Assembly: GCA_021613335.1 (NCBI GenBank)
Contig: JAJTWR010000263.1
Span: forward strand, 2,047,001 to 2,111,000
Length of the DNA stretch: 64,000 nucleotides
Direction of reading: 5' to 3'
DNA from: Whitmania pigra
Taxonomy: Eukaryota; Annelida; Clitellata; Hirudinida; Haemopidae
Made by a program: the position numbers and the translations under genes. The notes beneath the pieces were generated by a model that was not told where the DNA came from, ran no database searches, and was given only the letters and a program-made list of their open reading frames with translations. Below are positions 31,319 to 44,128 of the stretch, in pieces (position 1 is the first letter of the stretch; each line of letters opens with the position of its first letter).

Positions 31319-34022
31319 ATGGATGGGGATAAGCTAATTAGCTTGCAAATGCAAGTAAAGCAAAATAGCCAAGAAATGATGAATTATATAAATGATCTCA
31401 ATTCTTGGGAAGATGAAATAAAAGTGAAAGAGGAAGGTCTTAAAAAAGATAAGACCGCAGTTAAGGTCTACAAATGTTGTGTTGCTATATAATTCTTTAT
31501 AATGTTTTATTAACGTCCGTTGCACATCTAGATGAATAGGACGATATAATTCTTTATCGATATCTCACATATTTAAATGAATCTTGCAAAACGATTTAAT
31601 AGTGTGAATAATTTTATAAGTCAGCTGAGCAAACATTCAATAAATTTATTTTTATTTTTTGGGTTTTCCAGCTAATTTTAATATCTAAATTATACTTATT
31701 AAGAACTACATATTATCATAAATTAAGACTAAATTATAAAACTTTCAAAGAAATGTTAATGTCATCTTTTATGAATTGTCAAATGGAGGAGTAGATGCCA
31801 TTATCAGTTTTTCCTTTTGATAGTTGTCATTGAATATTGGTGGTTTGTTAAAGATATAACGTCTTTTTTAGCATATTCCACCTGTTCGAAGTCAAATCAA
31901 AAAGAAGAAAAATATTCAAAATGATAAAGATTCCCATACCAAAAAAATTAAAAGCTGGGACTATAAGGCCTGGGATAAATTTGATGTAGTAAGCATTTCA
32001 AAAAGTGATGATTCTTCTTAGTGCATACAACTATAGATAAATTTACATACATATATTTATTTATTGGCAATTAATTACTTAAGGACAAAGCCTGTGAGGA
32101 AATAGACAAATCAGAAGAAGAAGAGGAAATGGAAGACATGGTTGAAGATAAAGTTAATTCTCTGAGAGAGCAGGTACATCACCTATAGCAAATATTGTGA
32201 TGCAAATGTGGACTTATTGCTCAGTCTGGTTGACATAGTGAAGAATATTTGCAGGGCAATGAAAATTTCAAGCAAGGGAGACACAGTGAGGCTCTGGGCT
32301 GCTACACTCAGGCACTGCTTTTGGACCCTTGCAACTCTGTTCTACTTTCTAATAGGGCCATGGCATACCTAAAATTAGAAAAGTGCTTTTGAAAATTCTT
32401 TATTTGAATTATGTATTGTAATTCACAAATATAGCACCATAAGTATAGCATCAGATATGCTTTTGTTAACCATTTATATATTTCATTTGAATCAATGCAT
32501 TGAAACAAAAACATGCTTGTAAACAACAATTTGATCATTAAATTCAATATTATCATATTATATTATGTTATCCATTATTATTCCAATATTGAGTATTTTT
32601 CACCTCAGTGCTCCATATAACTCTAACTAAATTATTGCAGGTATGAACTTGCTGAGAATGACTGTTCCAAGGCCATTGAATTTGATTCTGAGAATGTGAA
32701 AGCTTACATGAGGAGAGGCAAGGCAAGGCAATCACTGAAAAAGTACAAAGAAGCCAAGGAAGACTTCACTGAAGCCCTGAAAATGGAACCTCAGAACAAG
32801 TTCTGTAAGGAATGCCTGCAGCAGATAACTAAAGTGAGGAAATGTTTCTTCTGATAGTGATTATAAATGAAACATGGACATATTTTTACTTGCAGGTAAT
32901 TGATTCTCAGAACTCAAAACACCAACCGAGCAGAAAATCTGAGAATGAAATCAAAGAGAAAGGAATTGTGATGCCAATCACGAAGCCTCCAAGTGAGAGA
33001 TCAAAGGTAAGTTGTTTTCCGCAATAAATTGCCCATTCAAAGATCAACATTGTGCTTCACACAATGAATTTTTCGAATACAACTGGATGAAATACATTGT
33101 TTTGTAGAAGCCCCTCCGAAGGATAGCCATCGAAGAAATTGGATTGGATCCCATAACAATTTCAAACCCAAACAAAACACAGGAAGATGAAAGCTTCCAA
33201 AGATTTTTAAGTGCTGATTCAAAACAATGCACAAACATTAAGCAAGAAAATGAAAAAGAAATAAATTTAAACAAGCAGGAAGTAACTCCTACCGACAACA
33301 TCTTAAATGATGCATCGAAGTTCACTTCTCCAACAAATTCGTATCAGTTCCAAGTAGACTGGAATATGCTGAAGAACAAGGATGTGGAGTTTTTCCAGTA
33401 TCTCAAGGTGGTGGCAGATTATTTGATGCAAATTTTTAAGCATTACATCTCACCCATTAAAGGCCACTATTTAAGGTTTAATTTTTTAGCTGAATTTTTT
33501 AAACACATTATCTGTAAACTCTGCTGTAGACTTGTTAAGATTTACAAGACTACAGAAAATTGCTATTTTACTAAAAATATTTGATTATTTGTTCCCTCAG
33601 ATGATTGATCCTGCATCCTACAAGCAAATATTTGGTGAAGCTTTTGATTCAGACATACTGAGCAAGATCATATCAGTACTTCACCAGTATTATGAGTTAG
33701 TAACGCATTACATGCCCAACATTACGCACGTTACATACATCTGCTATTGATCTTGTCGTCATGTTTCAGTGACGCTGATGCCTACTCGACGCTGAAGCAC
33801 CTGAGCAATGTCAAGAGGTTCTCCATGAATGTCAGATTCCTTTCCTCAGTTGATAACAAAAGTAAGCATGATATTATACATGAAAACGATTCCCCTTTAA
33901 CAAATTGGTGATGTGAGGTATTTAATTATGCTTTTATTGTAGAGTTGGAAGAGATCTTTGAGAAGCTATCAAAAATTAGACCTGATGGAGATATTAAATT
34001 GTTGAGGTCTTTGTACAAATAA
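31319..34022 (+). CDS. RPAP3: RPAP3-like R2TP/HSP90 co-chaperone with a single TPR block
   Basis: RPAP3 is the TPR subunit that links HSP90 to the R2TP complex for assembling RNA polymerases, snoRNPs and PIKKs. Exons: 31319-31465, 31872-31988, 32084-32173, 32255-32382, 32641-32833, 32896-33006, 33108-33407, 33601-33695, 33770-33861, 33943-34022; 450 residues, all phases close. The N-terminus (LQMQVKQNSQEM) and the SWDYKAWDKFDVD block match vertebrate RPAP3. TPR helices span about 119-220 (GNENFKQGRHSEAL; RRGKARQSLKKYKEA), then PLRRIAIEEI, an acidic linker, and the C-terminal RPAP3_C domain (about 335-450). Human RPAP3 has two TPR domains and about 665 residues; only one is present here. AATAAA overlaps the stop codon. 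The next gene, SENP8, converges on it. Confidence 0.93.
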
Positions 34023-34023
34023 A
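34018..34023 (+). promoter_or_regulatory. Poly(A) signal overlapping the RPAP3 stop codon
   Basis: AATAAA shares its TAA with the stop codon at 34020-34022. If used, cleavage would fall inside SENP8's last exon on the other strand. Confidence 0.6.
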
Positions 34024-34052
34024 GACATGTTCAGTTAAAGAATAGAATTGCA

Positions 34053-34058
34053 TTTATT
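34053..34058 (-). promoter_or_regulatory. Poly(A) signal overlapping the SENP8 stop codon
   Basis: On the minus strand AATAAA overlaps the stop codon at 34056-34054, mirroring the arrangement in RPAP3 opposite. If used, the SENP8 transcript would end near or inside RPAP3's last exon. Confidence 0.6.
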
Positions 34059-35050
34059 TTTGTGAAAGTTTTCTGATCAATGTTTTTATGGCTCTTCTTC
34101 TTTTTGTTACGCACTCGGGAGTGATTGCTTGCTTGAGGCATTCAAAAGACACGTTGGAGTGAACATACTGCTTGCATATTTCTTCTGTGATGCATATCAG
34201 GTACACGCCACAGTCATAACCTGGCACAAATACATTTGAAAGGTTGAGTTCTCAGTAACATAAATTAATTCGTTGTAAGATTTTACCAACCATTTGTTTG
34301 CTGGGGCGATGGAGCAGTTATGAATTTAAATTCACCTAATTTCAGACCTGAAGAGAAATTTTCTAAATGTCTTAATTCAGTCAGATGTCAGATTAGATTT
34401 TGCACAATTGAAGTGAAAAATTACTCGATAAGCAGTGATTTAGTTTGGTGAATACATTATGTGCTTCTCTTTGGTTGAAATCATTTGAAGAATCAAAGCT
34501 ATAGCACTTTTTCTCTGGGATGTTGAAAACCAGCAAACTCCTGTAAACGATAAATTTATTTTTTGATTTAATTGCAATTGAAATTCATCGATGCAGCGAG
34601 ATGCTGTGGGTTTACCAGTGGAAGCCTCCAGCTTTGGATTCACAATTGTCATTGACTGGAAGGAACACTAGTCGCTTGGACCCTAAATTGAGACTTTCTA
34701 TTAAGGCACACATGTCTTTTTCTAAAATATCAGAGATCTAGCAAAATTAGATGTTCAGTATGGTACAAAATTCAATTTTAAGTACCTTCCAGAAATTTTA
34801 TGAGCTGCGTAGTGTCAGGATTCACAAATAGGAGCTCAGAAGAATAATTTGGATATTCATCATTTTCAAGATATCTGAGGGCGGTGACATTTAAAAAATC
34901 AAGATCAGTATGCACTTAAGTTAGTTTAGTAACTTACTCGTACATGAAACCTATAAGATTATCATTTAACCAGCAATGTTCATCAAGTAATTTTAAGTCA
35001 TCTAGGCGTATAAGACTGTTATGGTAATCCAAGACTACTTTGTTATCCAT
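34054..35050 (-). CDS. SENP8: NEDD8-specific cysteine protease SENP8 (NEDP1/DEN1)
   Basis: Processes the NEDD8 precursor and removes NEDD8 from conjugates. Exons: 35050-34938, 34874-34786, 34721-34616, 34540-34425, 34347-34291, 34220-34054; 215 residues against 212 in human, all phases close. The N-terminus (VVLDYHNSLIR, then SWLND-like CWLND and IGF) fits the family. The ULP-type catalytic triad is intact: H102 in GGFHW, D119 in SFDSS and C164 in YDCGVYLIC, with Gln in PQQTN upstream; human numbering is H102, D119, C163. The N-terminal Met is the first in frame, at the expected position. Its stop lies 31 nt from that of RPAP3, which converges from the left. Confidence 0.96.
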
Positions 35051-37238
35051 CCTGCCGCACAAAATTTATATTTCCTATTTATCGTATTTCAGTCAATTAA
35101 AATAGATTGCAGATGTTTTTTGTATGAAATTGCAGGCGGTTACTAGTCACCAGAATGATAATAAAATGTACAATTTCAATATTTACGTTTTAAGTAAAGA
35201 CATGTATTCTAATTTTAAAAATCAATTGAATAAATGATTTGACGTAAGAAAAAATCATTTAAATTTTGAGAAATATATTAAAACAAAATTATATTAATCG
35301 ACGGCCTCCGTCCGGTAAGGCTCATAAAAGCGGCATGCAACAAGATTGCTTTTAGCTAGTCAACCGAACAATATTCGGATAACTCGAAACTATTATAACT
35401 CTTCTAGTCTCACCCCAAAAACTCTCAGCAATATGCACTAGCACACGTAAGGAGCGGGCGTGATAAGCCATACCATCCAATCAGAGTTCAAGCATAACAT
35501 TGTATTAGATAACTTGTTTCTGAGTGTTTCCAAAACATTACATGTATGTATTTTATTAACCAATTATAATGCAGGCATGGGTTGATTAATAATCACATGC
35601 GCCTAAACAAACGCGCTGTGATTGGTTGCGATAATTTGCTCGGACTCATTTCCATTATGATCTATTCCCGTGTGTGCAAAAATTGGAGCTTATGAACCAA
35701 AAAACCCGACTGACCCGATTTTTTGAGTCATTGCATACTGTAATAAAGGGGGGGGGGTCGTAAACTTGTAAGTTAACTGATAAGTTTATTAAGCGAATAA
35801 TCGAACTGATTAATTCCGTGGATCTTAAGGATTTATAGGATAAGATATGAAATTTTGGGGATCTGGTGCGAAATTGTAGAATTCAGGATAATTCATAGTT
35901 GATAAGTTGACAGTTGATAAGCTATAGAATTTTGAAAAGCTGTTCCAGAATTTAGCATTAGCACACTGACAATTTATGGTATCCAGGAACCAGCACTGGA
36001 TGTTGATGCTGTCAGAAGAAACACAGGAACCAATAGAACACTGGAGCCATTCACCCCAAGTCAACTACCAAAAGTTTGTCGTGCACACATTTATTTTGGT
36101 CCTGAGGCTAAATCCTGCCGATCCTGGTGTGTATGGCCAGACAAACGTGGCGCCCGAATCGCCCAGTCTCGAAATGCTTCTCCGGTGTCTCACAAGCCAG
36201 TCGGAAAACTAGAAGGCTCTGCTTCGGTTGCGACCACCGAAGGTGCCCCTACGTTTTATGTCGCATTTTTCACAACAGCTAACACAATACGTCATCAATT
36301 CAAGTTTCTAGTCGACACCGGATCAGCGGTTTCAATCATTCCCTCAACAGCGTTATCAAACATTTCAGTTCCAATCAGAGCAACAAACGTCAAGTTGAAC
36401 ACAGCCAACGGTATGCCTCTCGAGATTCATGGAGAAGTTACACTAACTCACAAGTTACACTAGTTCATTCATCACCATCTACTTGTTGACTGTCGCAACC
36501 GCCAACTTCTGGACATGAAGACGTCACTCTCCACGGCAATGGTAACGACGGTTGGGGAGATCATCGCCCCTGTATTCGACTGTCCAACTGACGCCCCTCC
36601 ACTAATCAAGGCATTAATAGAACGTCACACTGCTTTGGTTGGCCTTTGGCAGATAAATCTCCTTCCACCTTCATCGTCAGCACGGCATACAATCGAACTA
36701 ATATCAAACAAGCCAATCTGTTCCCTTTTTCGACAACTCCCACCTGACAAATTTGAGGCCGCTAAGCAAGAGTTCGCAATGCTGTTAAAAGCTGGGATTG
36801 TTTGACAATCTAGCAGTTCTTATTCCAGCCCACTACACATGGTCCCCAAAAATGGTTCAGTACTTTAGATGTAACGAACAGCGTGTCAGATCATCCAGTA
36901 TTGGAAGACGTGACTCATTTTCTTGCAAAATTTTTATCTTATCCAATTTAAACTATTGACATTTATTTAACAAATTTGTTATTATTTTTATCTTACAAAT
37001 TTAAAGCTTTTTTGCCATTTAAAAGAGCTGGATCCTGTCATAAATGATTTATAAGGTATCGATAAACATTATAGTATTATGGTATTAATATAGATATGCA
37101 TGGGTATATAGTATTATAATTTTTCAAACATTAGCGTTAAAGACAAAATTTAATTTTCAAAACTAAAAAGAAACTGTAGTTTTAATGTTATTAATAGTTG
37201 ACTTCTTAATATCGCCAATTTGTAAATCGTGTGCTATC
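35051..37238. other. Intergenic region, SENP8 to RPF1
   Basis: About 2.2 kb. The 5' flank of SENP8 (35051-35700) contains a few ATTGG/CCAAT-like strings but no promoter I can call. A run of G lies at about 35748-35757. The middle holds a Ty3/gypsy relic (separate entry); the rest is plain AT-rich sequence. Confidence 0.6.
36070..36870 (+). mobile_element. Ty3/gypsy LTR-retrotransposon relic (gag end, protease, start of RT)
   Basis: Three short frames read in element order. About 36079-36160 carries a Cys-rich stretch like the gag zinc region of animal gypsy elements. 36185-36463 carries a retropepsin core with the active-site motif DTGS near 36312-36326. 36515-36805 carries the segment before the reverse transcriptase (HTIEL...LPPDKFEAAKQEF). 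Stops and frame changes separate them, and the RT catalytic core, integrase and LTRs are missing. It is an old fragment without function. Confidence 0.85.
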
Positions 37239-39640
37239 ATGTCGCAAAAACGGGGCTCAAAAGATAAGTTAAAGTCTAAGGACGACGAAGCATCTAAATC
37301 GGATAAGAATTCGGAAGAAAATGCAAAGGTTGGAATTCAGTTGTGGCGCACATTAATGTTTGTTGCGATTAAACGTTTCGTTTTTTACTTTTCGCATACT
37401 CAGTTAAATTTTCATTGTCTATCAGTTAAACATTGCGAAACTGCGCATATTTCAAAGATGAGCTCGAGGACATCAGCCACTTTGTATTAACTAAGGCCCA
37501 TTTCCACAAGTTTTAAAAGTGTTGTTCCTATTGTTTTCCATGAATTATTTTCTGAGAATAACTTGTAGTCAACATTAATACTTCTGATTAAACAAGATAA
37601 TTTGTAATAAAAATAATAAAGTTGCAAGAATATGATCAGCTGACAAATGAAATATAAGTGAACATCCGTTGTGATTAAATATCATTTATTACGTATCTGT
37701 TACGCATTTAAATTATTGATGACTTGAAATCTGATCACCCAGGTAGTGTTTTAATTTTCATGTGATGCTTTTGTAGGAATACAAAAGGAATATTTCTGAA
37801 ATTAAAAACAAACAAAGGAGATCGGACGCCTACAAGAAATTATTGAATGAAAAGGCAAAGGTTGGTTCTGAAAGATTTCTTGAAATTAAATCTGCTGTTT
37901 TTTTAAATATTAAATTGTGTAAGATGGATTCATTTGCTTCTGTGAATGAGTAAGATGATGTCTCATATCTGCAGATTAAAAAATTGGTACATAATATTCA
38001 TGCCAAGGCTATTGTATGGCTTTATCATTTGGATGCTTGTCAAAATTCTAAATATTAAATTACAGGCTAGTAAGAAAAAGAAGCTCGATCTGCTAAAGTT
38101 TATAAAGAAATATGGAGTTGATGTAAGTTTAAGCGTATGGTTCTTCCAAATGATCCACATCCTGCAGAACTAATTTTATAGTTATTGAAGGAGAATGAAC
38201 TAAAGAATAATTTCTTTACAGGCAGTCAAGAAACAAATTCCAAAAACAATTGAGAACTGCAGAATTTATGACGAGACTAAAGTTTCTGAATCTGACGAAG
38301 AGGTGTGGGCTTATTCAATTGCTTAATTTTGAGGTCATCTTTGATATCTGACTATCATAAATATTTAGCTTAACAAAGAGTTTGATGAGGAGGTTGACCA
38401 GCCCCAAAATGGTACGCAAGAACATCAAGATCCAAAAGTGCTCATAACGACCACTGACAGACCAACCAGTGTTAGCAACATTACCATGCTAATTAGTTTA
38501 TTTGAATATTACCTTCTTTGTACTGATTGCATTTGAATCAATGATTATTACATTTCAACAGAGGACAAATAAGTTCTGCAAAGAATTGAAGAAGAGCATA
38601 CCAAACAGTAAGATATACTACAGGAGAGGCCTGGATTTAAAAAAGATCACAGTTCAAGCCATCAACAGAGGATACACGGGAATCATTGTTGTGAATGAAG
38701 ACCAAAAGAAACCAAGTAAGGATCTGTCATTGTAACTACAGAACTAGTTATATTCATTATAGGAACTAAAGCGAATTTTTAATGCTAATGATAGTTTTAA
38801 AACTATTTTTATGTTTGACTTAAAACATGTTTTTATAAGGACAATGATGTTGCTTATCAGTGGAAATTATTTGTACATGATTGGTGTTGAGTGACTTTAA
38901 TTGTACTAATTAAAATTTAAAAAAGATGTTTTAAATTATAGTTATAAACGTTGTTTGACAGATATAAATTATAGAGGTTTTAAATTCAAATTATAAATGT
39001 TGTTCAACAGATGGCCTAATTATTTCAAGACTTCCAGAAGGACCCACAGCATCATTTAGGCTCTCAAATGTTCGCCTGACAACAGAGATCAAAGTAAAAT
39101 AATATGATTTTCTCCTTTAAAGTTGAAAGCCTATTTTAATTGATGAAATGAATCGCCTCAGAACCACGGTGAAATGACCGACGATATTCCAGAGCTGATC
39201 TTCAATAACTTTGGAACAACAGTCGGAAAGTCAATCTCAAATCTGATTTCTTCTTTATATCCAAAAAATCCTGACTACAGCAAAAGGAGAATAATAACAT
39301 TCCACAATCAGAGAGATTACATATTTGTCAGGCAACATAGGTTTGTCACCTTGAGTAACAAACTTCTTGTAAAACATGATAAGATTGTGATTTGATCACC
39401 AGGTACCAATTCAAAATAAGGGGGGATGAACCAAAAGCTGGTCTCCATGAGTTGGGTCCAAGATTTTCATTGAAGCTTAGGACTTTGCAAAAGGGCACAT
39501 TTGATTCAAAATTTGGAGAATACGAATTTATTCAGCAGGTGAGTACGATTTTAACAGCTTAAGAGGGTTCTTCTATTTGCTTACAAATATTTTATTTACA
39601 ATTTTAGAAAGAGAAGAACAGGAGGAAGTTCACGTTGTAG
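37239..39640 (+). CDS. RPF1: Ribosome production factor 1 (Brix-domain 60S biogenesis protein)
   Basis: Nucleolar protein needed for large ribosomal subunit maturation. Exons: 37239-37328, 37777-37860, 38066-38122, 38222-38302, 38369-38470, 38562-38715, 39011-39093, 39162-39340, 39403-39538, 39608-39640; 332 residues against about 349 in human, phases close. A lysine-rich N-terminus is followed by the EIKNKQRR block, KQIPKTIEN, and a Brix domain (about 127-322) with LITTTDRPT, NSKIYYRRGLDLKKI, FHNQRDYIFVRQHR, ELGPRFSLKLRTLQKGTFD and a basic tail ending RRKFTL. The donor at 38470 (AGT-GTTAGC) is weak but keeps the frame. A poly(A) signal AATAAA lies at 39686-39691. Confidence 0.95.
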
Positions 39641-39685
39641 AAATTACTTGTTGCTGTTGAGGCTGACAAAATTGTGCTTTGCATC

Positions 39686-39691
39686 AATAAA
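39686..39691 (+). promoter_or_regulatory. Poly(A) signal, RPF1
   Basis: AATAAA 46 nt after the RPF1 stop codon. Confidence 0.6.
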
Positions 39692-41240
39692 AGCATCTCT
39701 TTACTCATTTCAATTTGAGATAATTATCCTAGCTTTGAAAATTGATTTAAAATGAGTATTTTTGAATGACATTTATGTGAAGAAGCAATTGCCAGGCCAT
39801 TGTATTGGGCTTGACTTTTAACAGATTTGTTTGCAATACAATCTGGTATTCTATTAGTTTTGGTAACCAACTTGCGCAAAACTTGCTGGTTCCTCAGTAA
39901 TATTTTTAGCTGTTTAAGGGTATGAAAATCAGACATGGGATAAGTACTCAAAATTCAATCTAGTTCAAATACTTTATACTTATGAGCTATGAACAAGTAC
40001 ATCACTAATTTATCTCCATTGCCAAAACTGCATAAATCAATTGTTTAATGTACAACTTTGTTCGATGTCGTTCCAATCTTATCAACAATATCTATCTATA
40101 TTCTATCTTTACAAAACTTGCACTTTGCAGACATATCTTTTCCTTTACACAAATAATCGTTGAACCCAGACAAAAAAACTTGGTAAATTCGCCATTTTAC
40201 TTAATCGGTGAATGAGTTTTCAGTATCCTAAAATGTCTATTATATACGCTTGACCAACATTAGATAGAAGTTGTATTTAATCTGTCATTTGAATGACCGA
40301 TTATTTCCATGCGTCGATAATTATTCACTTTTCCAAAACTTTGGGAGGTCGCTATGCCTTGCCCTCTAAATGAACTTCCAAGCCTTAGATTGTATGCTAC
40401 CACTGTGCGCTTTCTTCTGCGTAACATTTTAGAGTAAAACTTCGTGCGCTAAGCGAATGAGGCTTTATTGGTGTCCTCAACTTGCACAATAAACCTTTTA
40501 GAGTATGTTTAATATATCAACAAGCTGAGAACTGAACAAGAGAAGAGTTACGTGTTATAATATCACTTATTATTATCATCATCATTATAACATTAATATT
40601 GCAGATAATTTACATTATTGTATTCACACTAGTATCCTCTTGCAAACTCTAAAAACATTCAAACTCCAGGAAACAATGGGCTCGTTTCACAATATGTTTA
40701 CATGCGTACAGCTAAGAGCGAACAGTGGTCCTTGCGAAATATGATTCCATGACAGATTCGCGCATGACAGTTATCTAGAGTTTCGGAGTGACATTTATAT
40801 ATTTTAGGCATAGATCAATTTAATTGAATTTAGAAAATCATGTCAATTTTCAAACCCAATTGAATAAGAAGGAATGTGTATTTTTGGTAACTTTCGTATC
40901 ACATTTTTTTTTCAGGTCTGAATTCGTTTATTTTCAAAAAACTATATTCAAATAGCCAAAAAAAAATCACACCAAAAGAAGATTCACAAATTCATTAATG
41001 AACTATCCCAAGGGAATTAATTCCCGTCTAGGGGATAGGTTGCTTCAATTTGACAAATTTAAAGGGGCGTTTGAAAGGGTCTTTGCATATATATAAACTT
41101 CTAATGGTAACGACAGGTGAAAATTAATGGCAACAACTGAGAGACGAGGAATAATCGGAATAATGAATAAGCGATGTAATCAACGAAGAAAAAACCAGGG
41201 TAATAAAATGAATGATAAGGTGGAAATGTGGATAACAGGT

Positions 41241-41860
41241 TCAACAGGTGGATAGAATGTGTTTTTTAAGATGGGATTTAAATAGTGAGGAACTGTTTAG
41301 AGAAACAAGGGACGACGGCAGAAAGGAGAACAAGAGTGGACCTTTGCAACATATGGAGAATTTTTTGAAGGTGGTACGGGAAAATTCAGATCTCAATTGA
41401 TTGGATGATCTAAGATTGTAAGAGTGGACATCTGATGATTTGAAAAACATATTATTAAAGGATGGAGGCAGCAAGTTATGTTCATAATTGTATATGAAGA
41501 GGCAAGTTTGGAATTTATTGATCTGATATATATTTAGAAGTCCATTTGAAATAAAAAAGTCCTTTGTATGGGCACGTGGATGGAGACGAAATATAGTACG
41601 AATTATTCTTTTTTGGAGTGTAAGTAAATGGATAAGTTTAGAGGGATAGGTAGAGGCCCAGGCGATATTACAATAGATGAGATAAGGATATATTAAAGAA
41701 TAATAAAGCATAATGAGAATTTTTTTATCAACAAATGAAGAGACCCTAGACATGATGCCAATTTTTTTTGAAATTTTGGAGGCAACGTAATTGATATGCA
41801 AAATCCAGTTTAATCTATCATCGATAATAATGTGATTGATTATGCATATAGAGGTCGATA
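41241..41860 (-). mobile_element. LINE (CR1/Jockey-like) reverse transcriptase, C-terminal fragment
   Basis: A 186-codon frame on the minus strand encodes the thumb and C-terminal part of a non-LTR reverse transcriptase: ISKKIGIMSR, then SLIYPYLIYCNIAW, typical of the CR1/Jockey group. The frame can be followed upstream a little further (IIDDRLNWILH) and ends in a stop at 41243-41241. The finger and palm domains with the catalytic aspartates and the endonuclease are missing, so this is a 5'-truncated insertion. The long, unbroken frame suggests it is fairly young. Confidence 0.88.
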
Positions 41861-43461
41861 AACAGGCTTTTCAATAAAATGGGAGCAGACACTAGAGGTC
41901 CAAGTACAAGTACTGACAGTACGAGTACACTTACTCGGGGTCCAAGTACCAAGCACCCCATGTCTGATGAAAATGTTCCTTAGTTTTTTTTAAACTGTGT
42001 CGAGAAACGTCTTCCATTTTGCTCCGTTACTTCGACGTTTCGTGTTTCTTGGAACTGTAGGTCCAAAAACAAGTACTACACCCATATCGACCTACTTAAA
42101 GATAAACTTTCTTATGTTTGCCGTGCCAATAGGTGAGTTGTGATGATGTTCGGTGAGAATAATGCGAAATTTTTGTGAGTTTGTGTTTGAAATTTCAGAA
42201 AAGTTAATTTGTATTTATTTTAATATAAGAATGGTATTTTTTAATCACATAAAGCTTCGAAGAATTATGGAGACTCAACGAACTTAGTTTCTTTGCCAAA
42301 AGGTTGTTAAGTCAGCGAAGACGCCCATCGTTGAATAGCCTCCCCTTGCTAATTAAGTTCCTCAGTAATAATTATCCTCAATAACAGTGAAGCGTCGATT
42401 TCTTGATAACACTTACTTTCAGAGATTTTCAGTGTTCAAATAGACTTAGTAAGAAAGAGATTTATTAATCTTGGCAATTACAAACCAAGTCAACCCCTCC
42501 AGAGACTAATTATTAAGGGCACTTAACTATTAATAAATAATTTTTTTGTCTTGATCGTTTACTTCAGCTGATGGAGACCTCGCGTGGTTCTCAAGGTGCA
42601 CTTGAGAAATACGCTTTTATAATGACCTATAAATTCTAAACTAATCAAAAAATTAGCTTCAGTTGAAAAATTTGTTTAAAAAATCGATTAACGTTGAATA
42701 GTTGAAATGAATATTAACAAATAAATAATGTTATTATAAGTTAGACAATTTAGTAAACAGAATAAATCATTGCTTGCGATTTCATTGACAAGTTCAGCTG
42801 ACAGAATAACTAAAGGACAATTATTTTCACCGCAATTAAACTACGTAAGCATAACATTCCTTTGATGTAAAAGCACGCATGCTGTCAAGTACTTGTGACA
42901 CGAAACTTTTTTTTACAAGGCCTTTGACGTCAATGCCAATAATTTATGTGAATTATTTTATGTCTACAGCCAACCGCAATTCACGGCGATATTTAATTAT
43001 TCCAAGGCTTAACCATAATTGTTTACCATTTCAAATCTCTTATAAAAGGTACACTAGATCAAATAGCTATTATTAGATATTCAAATTTGTGTTTAAATAT
43101 AACGAATGCGTCAGTAAGTTTATTCAATTCTTCGGGTGGATATACAGATATATTGTGCACTTTTGATAATGTGGGTCAGGCACATTTGGCATGATAAAAC
43201 AGCAGTGCTAATTTAAAAAATAATAATAGTAAAAATACATTTTAAAACTAGATTTATTTTCAGTTGTTAATGTCATCGGTGGTGGGATGTCCGTGGCGGC
43301 AAATCACTCCGATTAGTCATTCAATATAGGCCCGCCCACAGGAGGACGTAGGCTGGCCTGGCTAATAGGACCAAGCCAGCTAGAGATTTTGGATTTATAG
43401 TGCCGAAACGATTCGGTAATCGGTGAAGTCTCGAAATCTCGTTTTGGAGTTTTAACGCAAG

Positions 43462-44061
43462 ATGCCTAAGTGTCCAAAGTGCCAAAAGGAAGTGTATTTT
43501 GGTGCGTCTCCGGGCCTGTTTTTGACATTTATGATTTGTTGCTTCAAATGATAAGCAAAAATATTTACAGCTGAGAGGAAAACTTCTCTTGGCAAGGATT
43601 GGCATGCGGGATGTCTTCGATGCTCAAAGTGTAATAAGACTTTAACACCAGGACAACACGCAGAGGTATGACTATGTTTTGCCTTTTTAATCTTTAAGTC
43701 TGTGACCGAATGCCGCTAAATTACTCAAAACATAAATTGAACTAATTCTTACACGTTCTTAATGTGAAGCATCATTTTAAACCGGACATAAATGTTGAAC
43801 TACATGTTTAAATAACGAATAGTAACCTATTCAGAACGCGTTTGCACATTAGGAGATGGAGGCATTTATTTCCAACAGCGTTAAATGTTGTACTTTTTCA
43901 GCACGAAGGCCAGCCCTACTGCAACACACCATGTTACGCTGCTCTGTTTGGACCTAAAGGTAAGACTTTTAAAATGTTCATTTTGCATCACTATATTGTT
44001 TTGAAATTTGTCTTCAGGTTTTGGTCATGGAGGAACTGAAAGTCATACATTCAGACATTAA
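43462..44061 (+). CDS. CRIP: Cysteine-rich protein CRIP (single LIM domain)
   Basis: Small zinc-binding LIM protein, cytoplasmic. Exons: 43462-43501, 43571-43665, 43902-43959, 44018-44061; 78 residues, close to the 77 of human CRIP1, phases close. LIM ligands are in place: C4 and C7, H25 and C28, C31 and C34, then C52 and C56. The Gly-rich tail ends in ESHTFRH, as in CRIP family members. AATAAA at 44123-44128 follows the stop by about 60 nt. Confidence 0.96.
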
Positions 44062-44122
44062 AGTCTTTGGACCAAAGCTTTTTGTAGTTACTTGATGTTT
44101 TGTATTTTTTTAGTGAAGCTTC

Positions 44123-44128
44123 AATAAA
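44123..44128 (+). promoter_or_regulatory. Poly(A) signal, CRIP
   Basis: AATAAA about 60 nt after the CRIP stop codon. Confidence 0.65.

Larger units (their letters stand above)
39641..43461. other. Gene-poor stretch, RPF1 to CRIP
   Basis: About 3.8 kb without a supported gene. It contains the RPF1 poly(A) signal, a LINE reverse-transcriptase relic at 41241-41860 (separate entry) and otherwise AT-rich sequence. A minus-strand frame at 39724-39951 (75 codons) has no recognisable homology. No RNA gene was seen. Confidence 0.6.

Noticed and set aside
39724..39951. 75-codon minus-strand frame after RPF1
   Set aside because: No recognised domain, no splice context, and it lies in plain AT-rich sequence; not enough to call a gene.
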